A stretch of DNA of 64,000 bases from Bisbaumannia sp015645095 (GTDB lineage: Bacteria; Pseudomonadota; Gammaproteobacteria; Pseudomonadales; Halomonadaceae), in NCBI GenBank assembly GCA_036871055.1, contig CP141893.1:2418001-2482000 (forward strand). Reading direction: 5' to 3'. The position numbers were made by a program, and so were the translations under genes. Within the stretch, counting starts at the first letter, position 1, and every line of letters starts with the position of its first letter. The notes under the pieces are model-generated. The model saw only the letters and a list, made by a program, of their open reading frames with translations. It ran no database searches and had not been told where the DNA came from. Shown piece after piece: positions 33,342-41,833 of the stretch.

Positions 33342-33856
33342 GCGAGATCGACCGCCAGGTGGCCGTGACCGACGCCGACGCCCGGGCCAGCCTGCCCGAT
33401 GAGGGTCAATTGGCCGCCTGGGTCGGCGCCGTGCTGGCCCATTTCCCCGAGGCCGCCGATCACGAACTGACGGTGCGCTTCGTCGATGGCGAGGAGAGCC
33501 AGGCCCTCAACCGCGACTACCGCGGCAAGGACACGCCGACCAATGTGCTCTCCTTCCCCTTCGAGAGCCCGCCGGGGGTCAGCCTGCCGCTGCTCGGCGA
33601 CCTGGTGATCTGCCATGCGGTGGTGGCCCGCGAGGCCGACGAGCAGGACAAGCCGCTGGTGGCTCACTACGCTCATATGGTGGTGCACGGCACCTTGCAT
33701 CTGCTGGGCCATGACCACATAGAGGATGACGAGGCCGAACGCATGGAAGCCCTGGAGGTGACCCTCCTCGCCGAGCTGGGCTTCCCGGACCCCTACACGG
33801 CATCCGACCCGGCGCCCGGCGCGCCTTCTATCGAGGACACGAGACCCGACGCATGA
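33338..33856 (+). CDS. ybeY: Endoribonuclease YbeY (rRNA maturation factor)
   Basis: 172 residues. The zinc motif H117-GTL-H121-LLGHD-H127 (HGTLHLLGHDH) is intact; NVLSFPFE and LGDLVIC are also typical. Needed for 16S rRNA 3' processing and ribosome quality control. Start and stop overlap phoH and corC by ATGA each, showing translational coupling across this conserved cluster. The C-terminal 20 residues after TASDPAPG look like an unconserved extension. Confidence 0.96.
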   Translation: MSEIDRQVAVTDADARASLPDEGQLAAWVGAVLAHFPEAADHELTVRFVDGEESQALNRDYRGKDTPTNVLSFPFESPPGVSLPLLGDLVICHAVVAREADEQDKPLVAHYAHMVVHGTLHLLGHDHIEDDEAERMEALEVTLLAELGFPDPYTASDPAPGAPSIEDTRPDA

Positions 33857-34719
33857 GCGAAGACCGATCGAGTAGCCAGGGCAACAAGTCCTGGCTCGAT
33901 AAGTTGTTCAGCGCCTTTTCCCCCGATAACGACGAGCCCAGTTCCCGGGACGAGCTGCTGCTCTTCCTGCGCGAAGCCGGCTCCCGCCTGCGCCTGGAGC
34001 AGGATGCCCTGACCATCATCGAGGGCGCCCTGCAGATCAATGACCAGCAGGTCCGCGAGGTCCTGATCCCCCGCTCCCAGGTCACCGCCATCGCCATCGA
34101 CCAGCCCCTGGAGGATTACCTGCCGGTGATCCTCGAAACCGGTCACTCCCGCTATCCGGTGGTGGGCGAGAACCTCGACGAGGTGCTCGGTATCCTGCTG
34201 GTCAAGGACCTGCTGCCGCTGCTGTGCCGCACCTCGGAGGAGCGCGACGGCCTCGACCTGCGCCAGGTGCTGCGCCCGGCGATGTTCGTGCCGGAGTCCA
34301 AGCGACTCAACAGCCTGCTCAAGGAGTTCCGCGACACCCACAACCATATGGCGGTGGTGGTGGACGAATACGGCGGCACCGCAGGCATCGTGACCATCGA
34401 GGACATCCTCGAGCAGATCGTCGGCGATATCGAGGACGAGCACGATATCGACGAGGAGGAGGATATTCGCGAGCTGGGCGAGGGGCGCTTCGCCATCCGC
34501 GCCCTGACCCCCATCGAGGACTTCAACGAGCGCTTCGAGACCCGCTTCCCCGACGAGGAATTCGATACCCTGGGGGGCCTGGTGATGCAGCGCTTCGGCC
34601 ACCTGCCCCGGCGCGGCGAGTTCACCGACCTGGGCGGCTGGCGCTTCACCGTGCTCAACGCGGACAATCGCCGCATCCGCCTGCTTCAGGCGGAACCCTG
34701 CGAGGCCGAGGACGACTGA
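33853..34719 (+). CDS. corC: CorC/HlyC-family protein with CBS pair
   Basis: 288 residues. Two CBS repeats (about 65-190; VREVLIPRSQV and the second near VVVDEYGGTAGIVTIEDILE), then the CorC_HlyC domain (EFDTLGGLVMQRFGHLP). A cytoplasmic protein linked to Mg2+/Co2+ efflux in enterobacteria; the molecular role is uncertain. Starts inside the end of ybeY (ATGA). lnt follows 42 bp later, the usual gammaproteobacterial order. Confidence 0.93.
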   Translation: MSEDRSSSQGNKSWLDKLFSAFSPDNDEPSSRDELLLFLREAGSRLRLEQDALTIIEGALQINDQQVREVLIPRSQVTAIAIDQPLEDYLPVILETGHSRYPVVGENLDEVLGILLVKDLLPLLCRTSEERDGLDLRQVLRPAMFVPESKRLNSLLKEFRDTHNHMAVVVDEYGGTAGIVTIEDILEQIVGDIEDEHDIDEEEDIRELGEGRFAIRALTPIEDFNERFETRFPDEEFDTLGGLVMQRFGHLPRRGEFTDLGGWRFTVLNADNRRIRLLQAEPCEAEDD

Positions 34720-34761
34720 CCCGGCGCCACCAAGGAATCATCTTCGACAAGGAACGCATCG

Positions 34762-36228
34762 ATGAGCGAGTTGCGCCTGCTCCCCTGGCACGCCTATCTG
34801 CTGGCCCTGCTGGCCGGGGGCCTGACCACCCTCACCGCCTCCCCCTTCGAGCTCTGGTGGCTGGGCCCGGTGGCCGCCGGCCTGATGTACCTGGGCATCC
34901 ATGCCCTGACCCCGGGCCAGGCGGCCATGAAGGGCTGGTGCTATGGCCTCGGCCTGTTCGGCAGCGGCGCCTCCTGGGTCTATGTGTCGATCCACGACTA
35001 CGGCTACACCGGGGTGCCCCTGGCGCTCTTCCTGACCGGCCTCTTCGTCACCGGCCTGGCGCTCTTCCACGCCGTCACCTTCTGGCTCTACCGGCGCCTG
35101 ACCGGGCCACGGCTCGCCGCCTTCGGCTTCGCCGGCGCCTGGGTGCTGGGCGAGGTGCTGCGCACCTACGCCTTCACCGGCTTCCCCTGGCTGTTGCTGG
35201 GAAGTGCCCAGGTCGACTCGCCCCTGGCCCCCTGGGCCCCCATCGGCGGGGTCTACCTGCTGTCGCTGATCACCGCCCTCACCGGCAGCCTGGGGGTCGA
35301 ACTGCTGCGCCGGCGCTGGGCCGCCGGGGCCATCGTCGCCGTGCTCTGGCTGGCCGTGCTGGTACTGCCCCGCCAGTGGAGCGAACCGACCGGCGAGCCC
35401 CGCCGGGTCGCCCTGCTGCAGGGCAACCTGGATCAGTTGATCAAATGGACCCCGGAGGGCCAGCGGGTGGCGGCCAACACCTATAGCCGCCTGACCCTGG
35501 AGCAGGACGACGACATCGACTTGATCGTCTGGCCCGAGGCGGCGTTGCCGATGTTCGAGGATCAGGCCCGGCCGATCTTCGAACGGGTGCAGTCCAACCT
35601 GGCCCCGAACACCGCCCTGCTCAGCGGCATCCTGCAGCGCGACGCCGACAACCGCTATTACAACGCCGTGGTGGGCCTGGGCGAGGTGGAGGGCGAATAC
35701 CGCAAGGCGCACCTGGTGCCCTTCGGCGAGTACCTGCCCCTGGAGGGCCTGCTGCGCGGCGCCATCGCCTTCTTCGACCTGCCCATGCCGGCGCTGCACC
35801 CGGGCCCCGACCGCCAGGCCCCCATGCGCGCCGCCGGCCTCACCCTGGGCAACGCCATCTGCTACGAGATCATCTACCCCGACCTGGTGGCCAGCCGCGC
35901 CCGCGATGCGGACATCCTGCTCACCGTCTCCAATGACACCTGGTTCGGCGCCTCCATCGGCCCCCAGCAGCACCTGCAGATGGCCCGCCTGCGGGCCCTG
36001 GAGAACGGCCGCTACGTGATGCGCGCCACCAGCAATGGCATCACCGCCCTGATCGATCCCCAGGGCCGGTTGGTGGATCGGGCCCCCCAGTTCGAGGTGG
36101 CCAGCCTGGTGGGCGAGGTGCAGGGCATGCAGGGCCTGACGCCCTTCACCCGCACCGGCAGCTGGCCTGCCTGGCTGCTGGCCGCCCTGCTGGTGCTGCC
36201 CGGGCTGCGCCTGGCCCGCCGCGCTTAA
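34762..36228 (+). CDS. lnt: Apolipoprotein N-acyltransferase
   Basis: 488 residues. Inner-membrane enzyme that adds the third acyl chain to lipoproteins. N-terminal membrane segments (to about residue 200) are followed by a nitrilase-like periplasmic domain with catalytic E259 (WPEAALP), K315 (YRKAHLVPFGEYLP) and C367 (NAICYEIIYP). One C-terminal membrane helix. AAGGAA lies eight bases upstream of the ATG. Last gene of the ybeZ-ybeY-corC-lnt cluster. Confidence 0.96.
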   Translation: MSELRLLPWHAYLLALLAGGLTTLTASPFELWWLGPVAAGLMYLGIHALTPGQAAMKGWCYGLGLFGSGASWVYVSIHDYGYTGVPLALFLTGLFVTGLALFHAVTFWLYRRLTGPRLAAFGFAGAWVLGEVLRTYAFTGFPWLLLGSAQVDSPLAPWAPIGGVYLLSLITALTGSLGVELLRRRWAAGAIVAVLWLAVLVLPRQWSEPTGEPRRVALLQGNLDQLIKWTPEGQRVAANTYSRLTLEQDDDIDLIVWPEAALPMFEDQARPIFERVQSNLAPNTALLSGILQRDADNRYYNAVVGLGEVEGEYRKAHLVPFGEYLPLEGLLRGAIAFFDLPMPALHPGPDRQAPMRAAGLTLGNAICYEIIYPDLVASRARDADILLTVSNDTWFGASIGPQQHLQMARLRALENGRYVMRATSNGITALIDPQGRLVDRAPQFEVASLVGEVQGMQGLTPFTRTGSWPAWLLAALLVLPGLRLARRA

Positions 36229-36259
36229 CCCCACTGCGAAAGATAGATACCGCCACACT

Positions 36260-36299
36260 CCCGTATCATGTTAGCGTGGTTCTTCCCCTGTGATACGGG
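36260..36299 (+). promoter_or_regulatory. Candidate PaaX operator upstream of paaX
   Basis: A perfect 9-bp inverted repeat CCCGTATCA (36260-36268) and TGATACGGG (36291-36299), centred about 85 bp before the paaX ATG. The half-site TGATACG is close to the known PaaX consensus core TGATTCGCG and recurs in the paaN/paaF divergent promoter, suggesting autoregulation. Confidence 0.6.
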
Positions 36300-36364
36300 T
36301 TTGTCGGCGCCAAACTATTGGAATCGTTAAACTCTATACCAACTCCAATAAAGACCAGAATGTC

Positions 36365-37291
36365 ATGATGTCAGCTACCGAGTGTGTCGCCTCTTTGATC
36401 GAGAGTTTCCAGAACCGGCGCCCGCTGCGCTCCGGCTCGCTGATTGTCACCCTCTACGGCGACGCCATCGTGCCCCGCGGCGGCACCGTCTGGCTGGGCA
36501 GCATCTCCCAGCTGCTGGAGCCCATCGGCATCAACGAGCGCCTGGTGCGCACCTCGGTCTACCGCCTGACCCGGGAGACCTGGCTGCAGGGCGAGAAGAC
36601 CGGCCGACGCAGCTACTACAGCCTCAGCGGCCCCGGTCGGCGCCGCTTCGAGCAGGCCTTCAAGCGGGTCTACTACGGCAATGGCGAAGCCTGGGACGGC
36701 GGCTGGACCCTGGTCTTCCTCAGCCAGCTGGCGACCGCGGAACGCACCAAGGCCAAGGAGGAGCTGGAATGGCTCGGCTTCGGCGCCTTCGCCAATGGCG
36801 TGCTCGCCCACCCGCGCATGCACCGCAGCGAGGCCCTGGGCGTGCTCCAGGAGCTGGGCGTGGCGGAAGAGACCATCGTCCTGCATAGCGAGGCCAGCGA
36901 ACCCCTGGCTCCCAAGGCGCTACGCCTGCAGGTGCGCGAGAGCTGGAACCTGGACCAGCTGGCCGAGAGCTACAGCCGTTTCCTGGCCCAGTTCCGCCCG
37001 CTCTGGAAGGCGCTCAGCGAGGGCCACACCCTCGGCGACCAGGACGCCTTTATCGCCCGCACCCTGCTGATCCACGAGTACCGCAAGGTGCAGCTGCGCG
37101 ACCCCCAGCTCCCCGAGGAGCTGCTGCCCACCGCCTGGGAGGGCCGCAACGCCCGCCAGCTGTGCCGCAACATCTATCGGGAGATCTACCGGGGCGCCGA
37201 GCGCTGGCTCGACCGTCACCTGGAGACCGCCGAAGGGCCCCTGCCCGCCCCCGCCGCCAGCTTCTACCAGCGCTTCGGCGGCCTGGACTGA
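36365..37291 (+). CDS. paaX: Phenylacetic acid degradation operon repressor PaaX
   Basis: 308 residues (E. coli PaaX about 316). An N-terminal winged-helix domain (SGSLIVTLYGDAIVPRGGTVWLGSISQLL, then ERLVRTSVYRLTRETWL) and the long PaaX C-terminal domain (VYYGNGEAWDGGWTLVFL) are present. It represses paa genes and is released by phenylacetyl-CoA. The start at 36365 (MMSATEC) is chosen for the conserved N-terminus; a GTG at 36290 would add 25 unlikely residues and lie inside the putative operator. A bidirectional terminator separates it from the convergent crotonase gene. Confidence 0.94.
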   Translation: MMSATECVASLIESFQNRRPLRSGSLIVTLYGDAIVPRGGTVWLGSISQLLEPIGINERLVRTSVYRLTRETWLQGEKTGRRSYYSLSGPGRRRFEQAFKRVYYGNGEAWDGGWTLVFLSQLATAERTKAKEELEWLGFGAFANGVLAHPRMHRSEALGVLQELGVAEETIVLHSEASEPLAPKALRLQVRESWNLDQLAESYSRFLAQFRPLWKALSEGHTLGDQDAFIARTLLIHEYRKVQLRDPQLPEELLPTAWEGRNARQLCRNIYREIYRGAERWLDRHLETAEGPLPAPAASFYQRFGGLD

Positions 37292-37320
37292 CCCTCAAGT
37301 CGGATCGAGCCTCCATAAAA

Positions 37321-37355
37321 AACGCCCGCCGGCATCATCGCCGGCGGGCGTTTTT
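37321..37355. terminator. Bidirectional terminator between paaX and the crotonase gene
   Basis: A 12-bp stem ACGCCCGCCGGC/GCCGGCGGGCGT with loop ATCATC, an A-run before and TTTTT after, placed between convergent genes. Confidence 0.93.
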
Positions 37356-37370
37356 CGTGCGGGGCCCGGC

Positions 37371-38156
37371 TTATTTGTGCCGGAAGCTGGGCTTGCGCTT
37401 CTCGGCGAAGGCGGTCATGCCCTCCCGGCGATCCTCGAAGGCGAAGGTGCTCTGGAAGGCGCGGCGCTCGAAGGTCAGCCCCGCCTGCAGCGGGCTCTCG
37501 AAGGCCTGGTTCACCGACTCGCGAATCAGCCGCACCACCGGCGCCGAGTGTCCGGCGATGGTGGTGGCCAGGGCCAGGGCCTCGGCCTCGAGCTCGCCGG
37601 CGGGCACCACCCGGCACACCAGGCCGGCGCGCTCGGCCTCCTCGGCGTCCATCATGCGCCCGGTCAGGCACAATTCCATGGCCTTGGCCTTGCCGATGGC
37701 GCGCACCAGGCGCTGGGTGCCGCCGGCGCCGGGCATGGTGCCGATCTTCACCTCGGGCTGGCCGAACTTGGCGCTATCGGCGGCCAGGATCAGGTCGCAG
37801 GCCATGGCCATCTCGCAGCCACCGCCCAGGGCGTAACCGGCCACCGCCGCCACCACCGGGGTACGGCAGCGCTCCAGGGCCGCCCAGCCGCCATCCGCGG
37901 CGAAGGGGAAGTCCTCGGCCTGCAGGCCGGCCATGTCCCGGTCGAGCATCTCGCCGATATCGGCCCCGGCGGCGAACACCTTGTCGCCCCCGGTCAGCAC
38001 GATGGCGCCGATCTCGGCATCCGCATCGAAGGCATCCAGGGCCCGACCCAGCTCGGCCACCAGGCCGTTGCACAGGGCGTTATAGGCCTGGGGACGATCC
38101 AGGCGGATCACCCCGACCCGCCCCTGGCGGGTCACCTGGAGATAGTCGTAACTCAT
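37371..38156 (-). CDS. Enoyl-CoA hydratase/isomerase (crotonase), third paralogue of the paa island
   Basis: 261 residues. Crotonase fold; oxyanion-hole segments are FAAGADIGEM and YALGGGCEMAM, and both catalytic glutamates of hydratases are present (CEMAMACD and GQPEVKIGTMPGAGGT). It is therefore a good hydratase candidate, closest in pattern to PaaF-type 2-enoyl-CoA hydratases. Its ATG overlaps the paaY stop (ATGA). Since PaaN here lacks a hydratase domain and PaaF and PaaG are encoded elsewhere in the island, this gene may have a separate step or extend the substrate range. Exact role unknown. Confidence 0.88.
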   Translation of the reverse strand: MSYDYLQVTRQGRVGVIRLDRPQAYNALCNGLVAELGRALDAFDADAEIGAIVLTGGDKVFAAGADIGEMLDRDMAGLQAEDFPFAADGGWAALERCRTPVVAAVAGYALGGGCEMAMACDLILAADSAKFGQPEVKIGTMPGAGGTQRLVRAIGKAKAMELCLTGRMMDAEEAERAGLVCRVVPAGELEAEALALATTIAGHSAPVVRLIRESVNQAFESPLQAGLTFERRAFQSTFAFEDRREGMTAFAEKRKPSFRHK

Positions 38157-38788
38157 GCGCTTTCCTCGCTATTTTGACGCTGGCTCTTGGGGGCATGGGT
38201 CGTGCCCTTGGGCGCGGTGCTGCCGGCATCGAGACTCGGGCGGTCGGCATCGAGCTCGCTGAGCGGCTCGCAGGCCTCCATCTGCTCCCGGCAGCGCCCC
38301 ACCAGGCGCTGATACTCCCGGGTGCCCTGCTGCTTCCAGGCCACTTCCTGGTCGCTGAGCTCACGCTTGACCTGGGCCGGGGAGCCCAGCACCAGGGACT
38401 GGGGCGGGCATTCGAAGCCGGCCTTGACGAAGGCGGCGGCGGCGACGATGGAGCGCTCGCCGATCACGGCGCCATCCATCACCACGGCGTTCATGCCGAC
38501 CATGGCGTCACGCTTGATCACGCAGCCATGCAGCACGGCGCCATGGCCGATATGACCGTCCTGCTCCACCTTGGTGACGCAGCCGGGGAAGCCGTGCATC
38601 ACGCAGGTGTCCTGCAGGTTGGCCCCCTCCTCCAGCACCAGTTGGCCAAAGTCGCCGCGCATCACGGCACCGGGTCCCACATAGCAGTTGGGGCCGACGA
38701 TGACGTCGCCGATCAGCACCGCGGTGGGGTGAACATAGGCGCTGGGATGCACCACCGGGGTGACTCCCTCGAGGCGATAGCAGGGCAT
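38153..38788 (-). CDS. paaY: PaaY, hexapeptide-repeat thioesterase of phenylacetate degradation
   Basis: 211 residues. Left-handed beta-helix repeats (VHPTAVLIGDVIVGPNCYVG and onward) with the His residues that bind metal in gamma-class carbonic anhydrase-like folds (MRGDFGQLVLEEGANLQD, HGFPGC, GHIGHGAVLHGC). PaaY in E. coli is a thioesterase that salvages CoA from dead-end ring-cleavage products. It is translationally coupled to the crotonase gene. The C-terminal 30 residues are an Asp/Ser/Lys-rich, low-conservation tail. Confidence 0.92.
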   Translation of the reverse strand: MPCYRLEGVTPVVHPSAYVHPTAVLIGDVIVGPNCYVGPGAVMRGDFGQLVLEEGANLQDTCVMHGFPGCVTKVEQDGHIGHGAVLHGCVIKRDAMVGMNAVVMDGAVIGERSIVAAAAFVKAGFECPPQSLVLGSPAQVKRELSDQEVAWKQQGTREYQRLVGRCREQMEACEPLSELDADRPSLDAGSTAPKGTTHAPKSQRQNSEESA

Positions 38789-38814
38789 GGTGGGAACTCC
38801 TTAGGCTAAAAGCG

Positions 38815-38945
38815 GGGCTATCGCAGTTTGCAACCTTCCGCTTTGAGGCTCGGGGCTTTCCTGGGGGCAAGGCCCCTCAAGCCAGTCCAACTGCGATAGC
38901 CCTGAGGCTAACAGGTCACGTTAGCCCGTCTCGGGACGGGCTAAC
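38815..38945. repeat. Nested inverted repeats between paaN and paaY
   Basis: Two perfect palindromes: GGGCTATCGCAGTT (38815-38828) with AACTGCGATAGCCC (38889-38902), and GTTAGCCCGTC (38920-38930) with GACGGGCTAAC (38935-38945). Inside the first lies CGGGGCTTTCCTGGGGGCA, resembling one arm of the dispersed repeat family. No T-run follows, so this is repeat structure rather than a plain terminator. Confidence 0.7.
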
Positions 38946-38962
38946 GCAGGCATCGGTTACCC

Positions 38963-40642
38963 TCAGGCCTCGGCCGGGGCGTGGCGACGGCTCTGCACCA
39001 CCACGAAACGCCGGGTCACGAAGGCCTGGTCGCACAGGGAGGCGTTGGCCGCCGGGTTGCCGCCGGTGGCGTGGAAGTCGCTGAAGGCCGCGGACTGGTT
39101 GACGAAGACGCCACCGTCCAGGTTCAGCGACAGGGGCGCGGCCACGTCCATGGCCAGCTGCTCGAACTGCTCCGCCACGGTCTCATCGGTGGTGTAGGCG
39201 CCGAGGGTGATGGCGCCCTTCTCGGTGATCACTTCCCGGGCCAGCTCGATGCTGTGGGCGGTGCTGTCGGTGGCGATCACGAAGCTGATCGGGCCGAAGC
39301 GCTCCTCGCTGAAGGCGTCGCGCTGGCTGGCGTCCACCTTGAGCAGCAGCGGGGTGCGGATGCGCGCCTTGGGGAACTGCGGATGCTCGCGGGCCTCGCT
39401 GTCCAGCAGCACCTCGCCCAGCTCGCGGCAGGCCTCGATACGCTCGGCGGTGGCCGGCGCCTGGATGGCGCCCAGCACGGCGCAGGCGCGGTCGTTATCG
39501 CCGAGGAACTTCTCCACGGCCTTGGCCAGGGCCCCGGCCACCTGATCGAAGCTCATGTGGCCGTCGGCGGTCTCGATGCCGCCCTTGGGCACGTAGATCG
39601 CCTGGGTGGTGGTGCACATCTGGCCGGAGTAGAGGCTCAGGGTGAAGGCCAGGTTGCGGGTCACCGCCTTGAGGTCGGCGACGCTATCGATGATCACGCT
39701 GTTGATGCCGGCCTTCTCGGTGAACACCTGGGCCTGGGTGGCGTTCTGCTCGAGCCACTCGCCGAAGGCGTTGGAACCGGTGAAGTCGATCAGCTTGACC
39801 GACGGGTTCAGGGCCAGCTCCTTGGTCACCGGTGCCTCGAGGCTGTCCGGGGCCAGGGCCACCAGGGCCGGGTCGAAGCCCGCCTCGCTGAGCACGTCCT
39901 GGGCGATCTTGACGGTCATCGCCACCGGCAGGATGGCGCCCGGGTGGGGCTTGATCACCACCGGGTTGCCGGTGGCCAGGCTGGCGAACAGGCCCGGGTA
40001 GGTGTTCCAGGTGGGGAAGGTGGAGCAGGCCACCACCAGGGAGATGCCGCGGGGCACGATATGGAAGCGCTTGTTCATCACCAGCGGGCCGTGCTTGCCC
40101 TGGGGCTTGACCCACTGGGCGGTCTCCGGCACCTGAGCCATGGCCTGCCAGGCATAGGTGACGGCTTCCAGGCCGCGATCCTGGGCGTGGGGGGCGCCGG
40201 CCTGGAAGGCCATCATCGGCGCCTGGCCACTGGTGTGCATCACTGCCTGGCCGATCAGCGGGCTCTGGGCATTGAGGCGCGCCAGGATCTCCAGGCAGAC
40301 GCCGACCCGCGCCTGGGCACCGGCGTCGCGCCAGGCGGGCATGGCCGCCTGCATGGCATCGATCAGCGCCGCGGTGTCGGGCTGGTCATAGGTGATGCCC
40401 AGCTCGAAGCCGTAGGGGGAGACCTCGGCACCGACGCGCTTGGTGGCGCCGGGGCTGGCCAGGGTGAAGTGCTGCTTGCACAGCGCCTCGAAGGCGGCCG
40501 GCGCGTTCTTGACGGCTTCCTCGTCGTACTTCTTGAGGCTCTCGGAATAGGGGGTCCAGAACTCGCGGGAGTGGATGGCCTGGACGGCGCCCTCGAGGGT
40601 GTCACGGTGGCGCTCGAAGAACTGCTGGGCTTGCTGGGTCAT
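38963..40642 (-). CDS. paaN: PaaN, ring-opening-product aldehyde dehydrogenase of phenylacetate degradation
   Basis: 559 residues. Aldehyde dehydrogenase of the PaaN (Pseudomonas-type) branch: catalytic Cys in SLYSGQMCTTTQAIYVP, NAD region in DFTGSNAFGEW, and a late GGNPAANASL. It oxidises the semialdehyde formed on oxepin-CoA ring opening. Unlike E. coli PaaZ it has no C-terminal MaoC-like hydratase domain (PaaZ is about 680 residues), so the ring-opening hydrolase must be a separate protein. The start at 40642 has CAGGAG upstream; an ATG at 40690 falls inside the putative operator. Divergent from paaF. Confidence 0.92.
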   Translation of the reverse strand: MTQQAQQFFERHRDTLEGAVQAIHSREFWTPYSESLKKYDEEAVKNAPAAFEALCKQHFTLASPGATKRVGAEVSPYGFELGITYDQPDTAALIDAMQAAMPAWRDAGAQARVGVCLEILARLNAQSPLIGQAVMHTSGQAPMMAFQAGAPHAQDRGLEAVTYAWQAMAQVPETAQWVKPQGKHGPLVMNKRFHIVPRGISLVVACSTFPTWNTYPGLFASLATGNPVVIKPHPGAILPVAMTVKIAQDVLSEAGFDPALVALAPDSLEAPVTKELALNPSVKLIDFTGSNAFGEWLEQNATQAQVFTEKAGINSVIIDSVADLKAVTRNLAFTLSLYSGQMCTTTQAIYVPKGGIETADGHMSFDQVAGALAKAVEKFLGDNDRACAVLGAIQAPATAERIEACRELGEVLLDSEAREHPQFPKARIRTPLLLKVDASQRDAFSEERFGPISFVIATDSTAHSIELAREVITEKGAITLGAYTTDETVAEQFEQLAMDVAAPLSLNLDGGVFVNQSAAFSDFHATGGNPAANASLCDQAFVTRRFVVVQSRRHAPAEA

Positions 40643-40668
40643 GGGGGACTCCTGACTCAGGGAGGATA

Positions 40669-40684
40669 TTTTGATACGCGATAT
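40669..40684. promoter_or_regulatory. Candidate PaaX site near the paaN start
   Basis: TTTTGATACGCGATAT, 27 bp upstream of the paaN ATG. It matches the published PaaX core TGATTCGCGAT except for A in place of the second T. Confidence 0.62.
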
Positions 40685-40939
40685 CTCCAAAGACTATCCA
40701 TAGCGTAACGAAACATCAATCGCCACGGGCCAATGACGCCCCGTGCGACTCCCCGACCCCGATCGCCACATGACTGTTTTTCCGGGGTTTTACCACCAGA
40801 TCACTCGTCAGCCCCCTCCCCTTCGACCATGGTATAAGGGCCGGAAACCCAGCGACAAGGGCGATATTAAGAGGCTGTTTTTACGAGGTTTTTATTACAA
40901 CCCTCGAGAAACACGATACAAGGATAGAGAAAATGCATC

Positions 40940-40955
40940 ATTGATGCGTATCAAA
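40940..40955. promoter_or_regulatory. Candidate PaaX site upstream of paaF
   Basis: On the minus strand TTTGATACGCATCAAT, sharing TTTGATACGC with the site near paaN. It lies about 75 bp upstream of the paaF ATG within AT-rich promoter-like DNA. Confidence 0.58.
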
Positions 40956-41028
40956 AAATTCCTATACTCGACGTCATCATCGCTCTTTATGTATCGCTTT
41001 CACGGCATCCGAGCCGAATCGAGGAACC

Positions 41029-41802
41029 ATGCCGAATCTGCTGCAACTCGAAGGCCCCCAGCGGGGTGTGCTGCGTATCACCCTGCACCGCCCCGAGGCC
41101 CTCAACGCCCTGAATACGGCCCTGCTGGGCGAACTGGCCGAGGTGCTGGCCAGCGCCGACCGGGATGATGCCATCCGCGCCGTGGTGCTCACCGGCAGCC
41201 GCCGCGCCTTCGCCGCCGGCGCCGATATCAACGAGATGGCCGAGCGCGACCTGGTGGGCATGCTCGACGATCCCCGTCAGCGCCACTGGGCCGCCATCGC
41301 CCGCTTCTCCAAGCCCATCGTCGCCGCCATCAACGGCTTCACCCTGGGCGGCGGCTGCGAGCTGGCCATGCATGCGGACATCCGTATCGCCGGCGAGGAC
41401 GCCAAGTTCGGCCAGCCGGAGATCAATCTGGGCATCATGCCCGGCGCTGGCGGTACCCAGCGCCTGGTGCGGGCGGTGGGCCAGGCCCTGGCCACCCAGA
41501 TGGTGCTGACCGGCGAGCCGATCTCCGCCCGCCGTGCCCTGGAAGCGGGACTGATCAGCGAGATCACCCCGCCGGAGCTGACCGTCGAGCGCGCCACCGC
41601 CATCGCCGAGCGCATCGCCGAGAAGGCCCCCCTGGCGGTACGCCTGGCCAAGGAGGCCCTGCACAAGGCCCTGGACACCGACCTGGCCACCGGCCTGCGC
41701 TTCGAGCGTCACGCCTTTACCGTGCTGGCCGGCACCGCCGATCGCGAGGAGGGCATCAAGGCCTTCCAGGAAAAACGTCGCGCCCAGTTTACCGGACGCT
41801 AA
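41029..41802 (+). CDS. paaF: 2,3-dehydroadipyl-CoA hydratase
   Basis: 257 residues. Crotonase with both catalytic Glu residues (CELAMHADI and GQPEINLGIMPGAGGTQ) and oxyanion loops FAAGADINEMAERDL and FTLGGGCE. The DINEMAERDL stretch is close to E. coli PaaF. It hydrates 2,3-dehydroadipyl-CoA to 3-hydroxyadipyl-CoA in the lower phenylacetate pathway. GAGGAA precedes the ATG. First gene of paaFGHIJK. Confidence 0.92.
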   Translation: MPNLLQLEGPQRGVLRITLHRPEALNALNTALLGELAEVLASADRDDAIRAVVLTGSRRAFAAGADINEMAERDLVGMLDDPRQRHWAAIARFSKPIVAAINGFTLGGGCELAMHADIRIAGEDAKFGQPEINLGIMPGAGGTQRLVRAVGQALATQMVLTGEPISARRALEAGLISEITPPELTVERATAIAERIAEKAPLAVRLAKEALHKALDTDLATGLRFERHAFTVLAGTADREEGIKAFQEKRRAQFTGR

Positions 41803-41833
41803 CGCCCCGCTTTGACGACAGAAGGACAGCGCC

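Larger units (their letters stand above)
40643..41028. promoter_or_regulatory. 386-bp divergent paaN/paaF promoter region
   Basis: Holds two TGATACG-type sites (listed separately) near each end, and an AT-rich right half (40870-40980) that contains the likely paaF promoter. An unusual C/T-rich stretch lies in the middle. No credible gene was seen. Confidence 0.6.
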
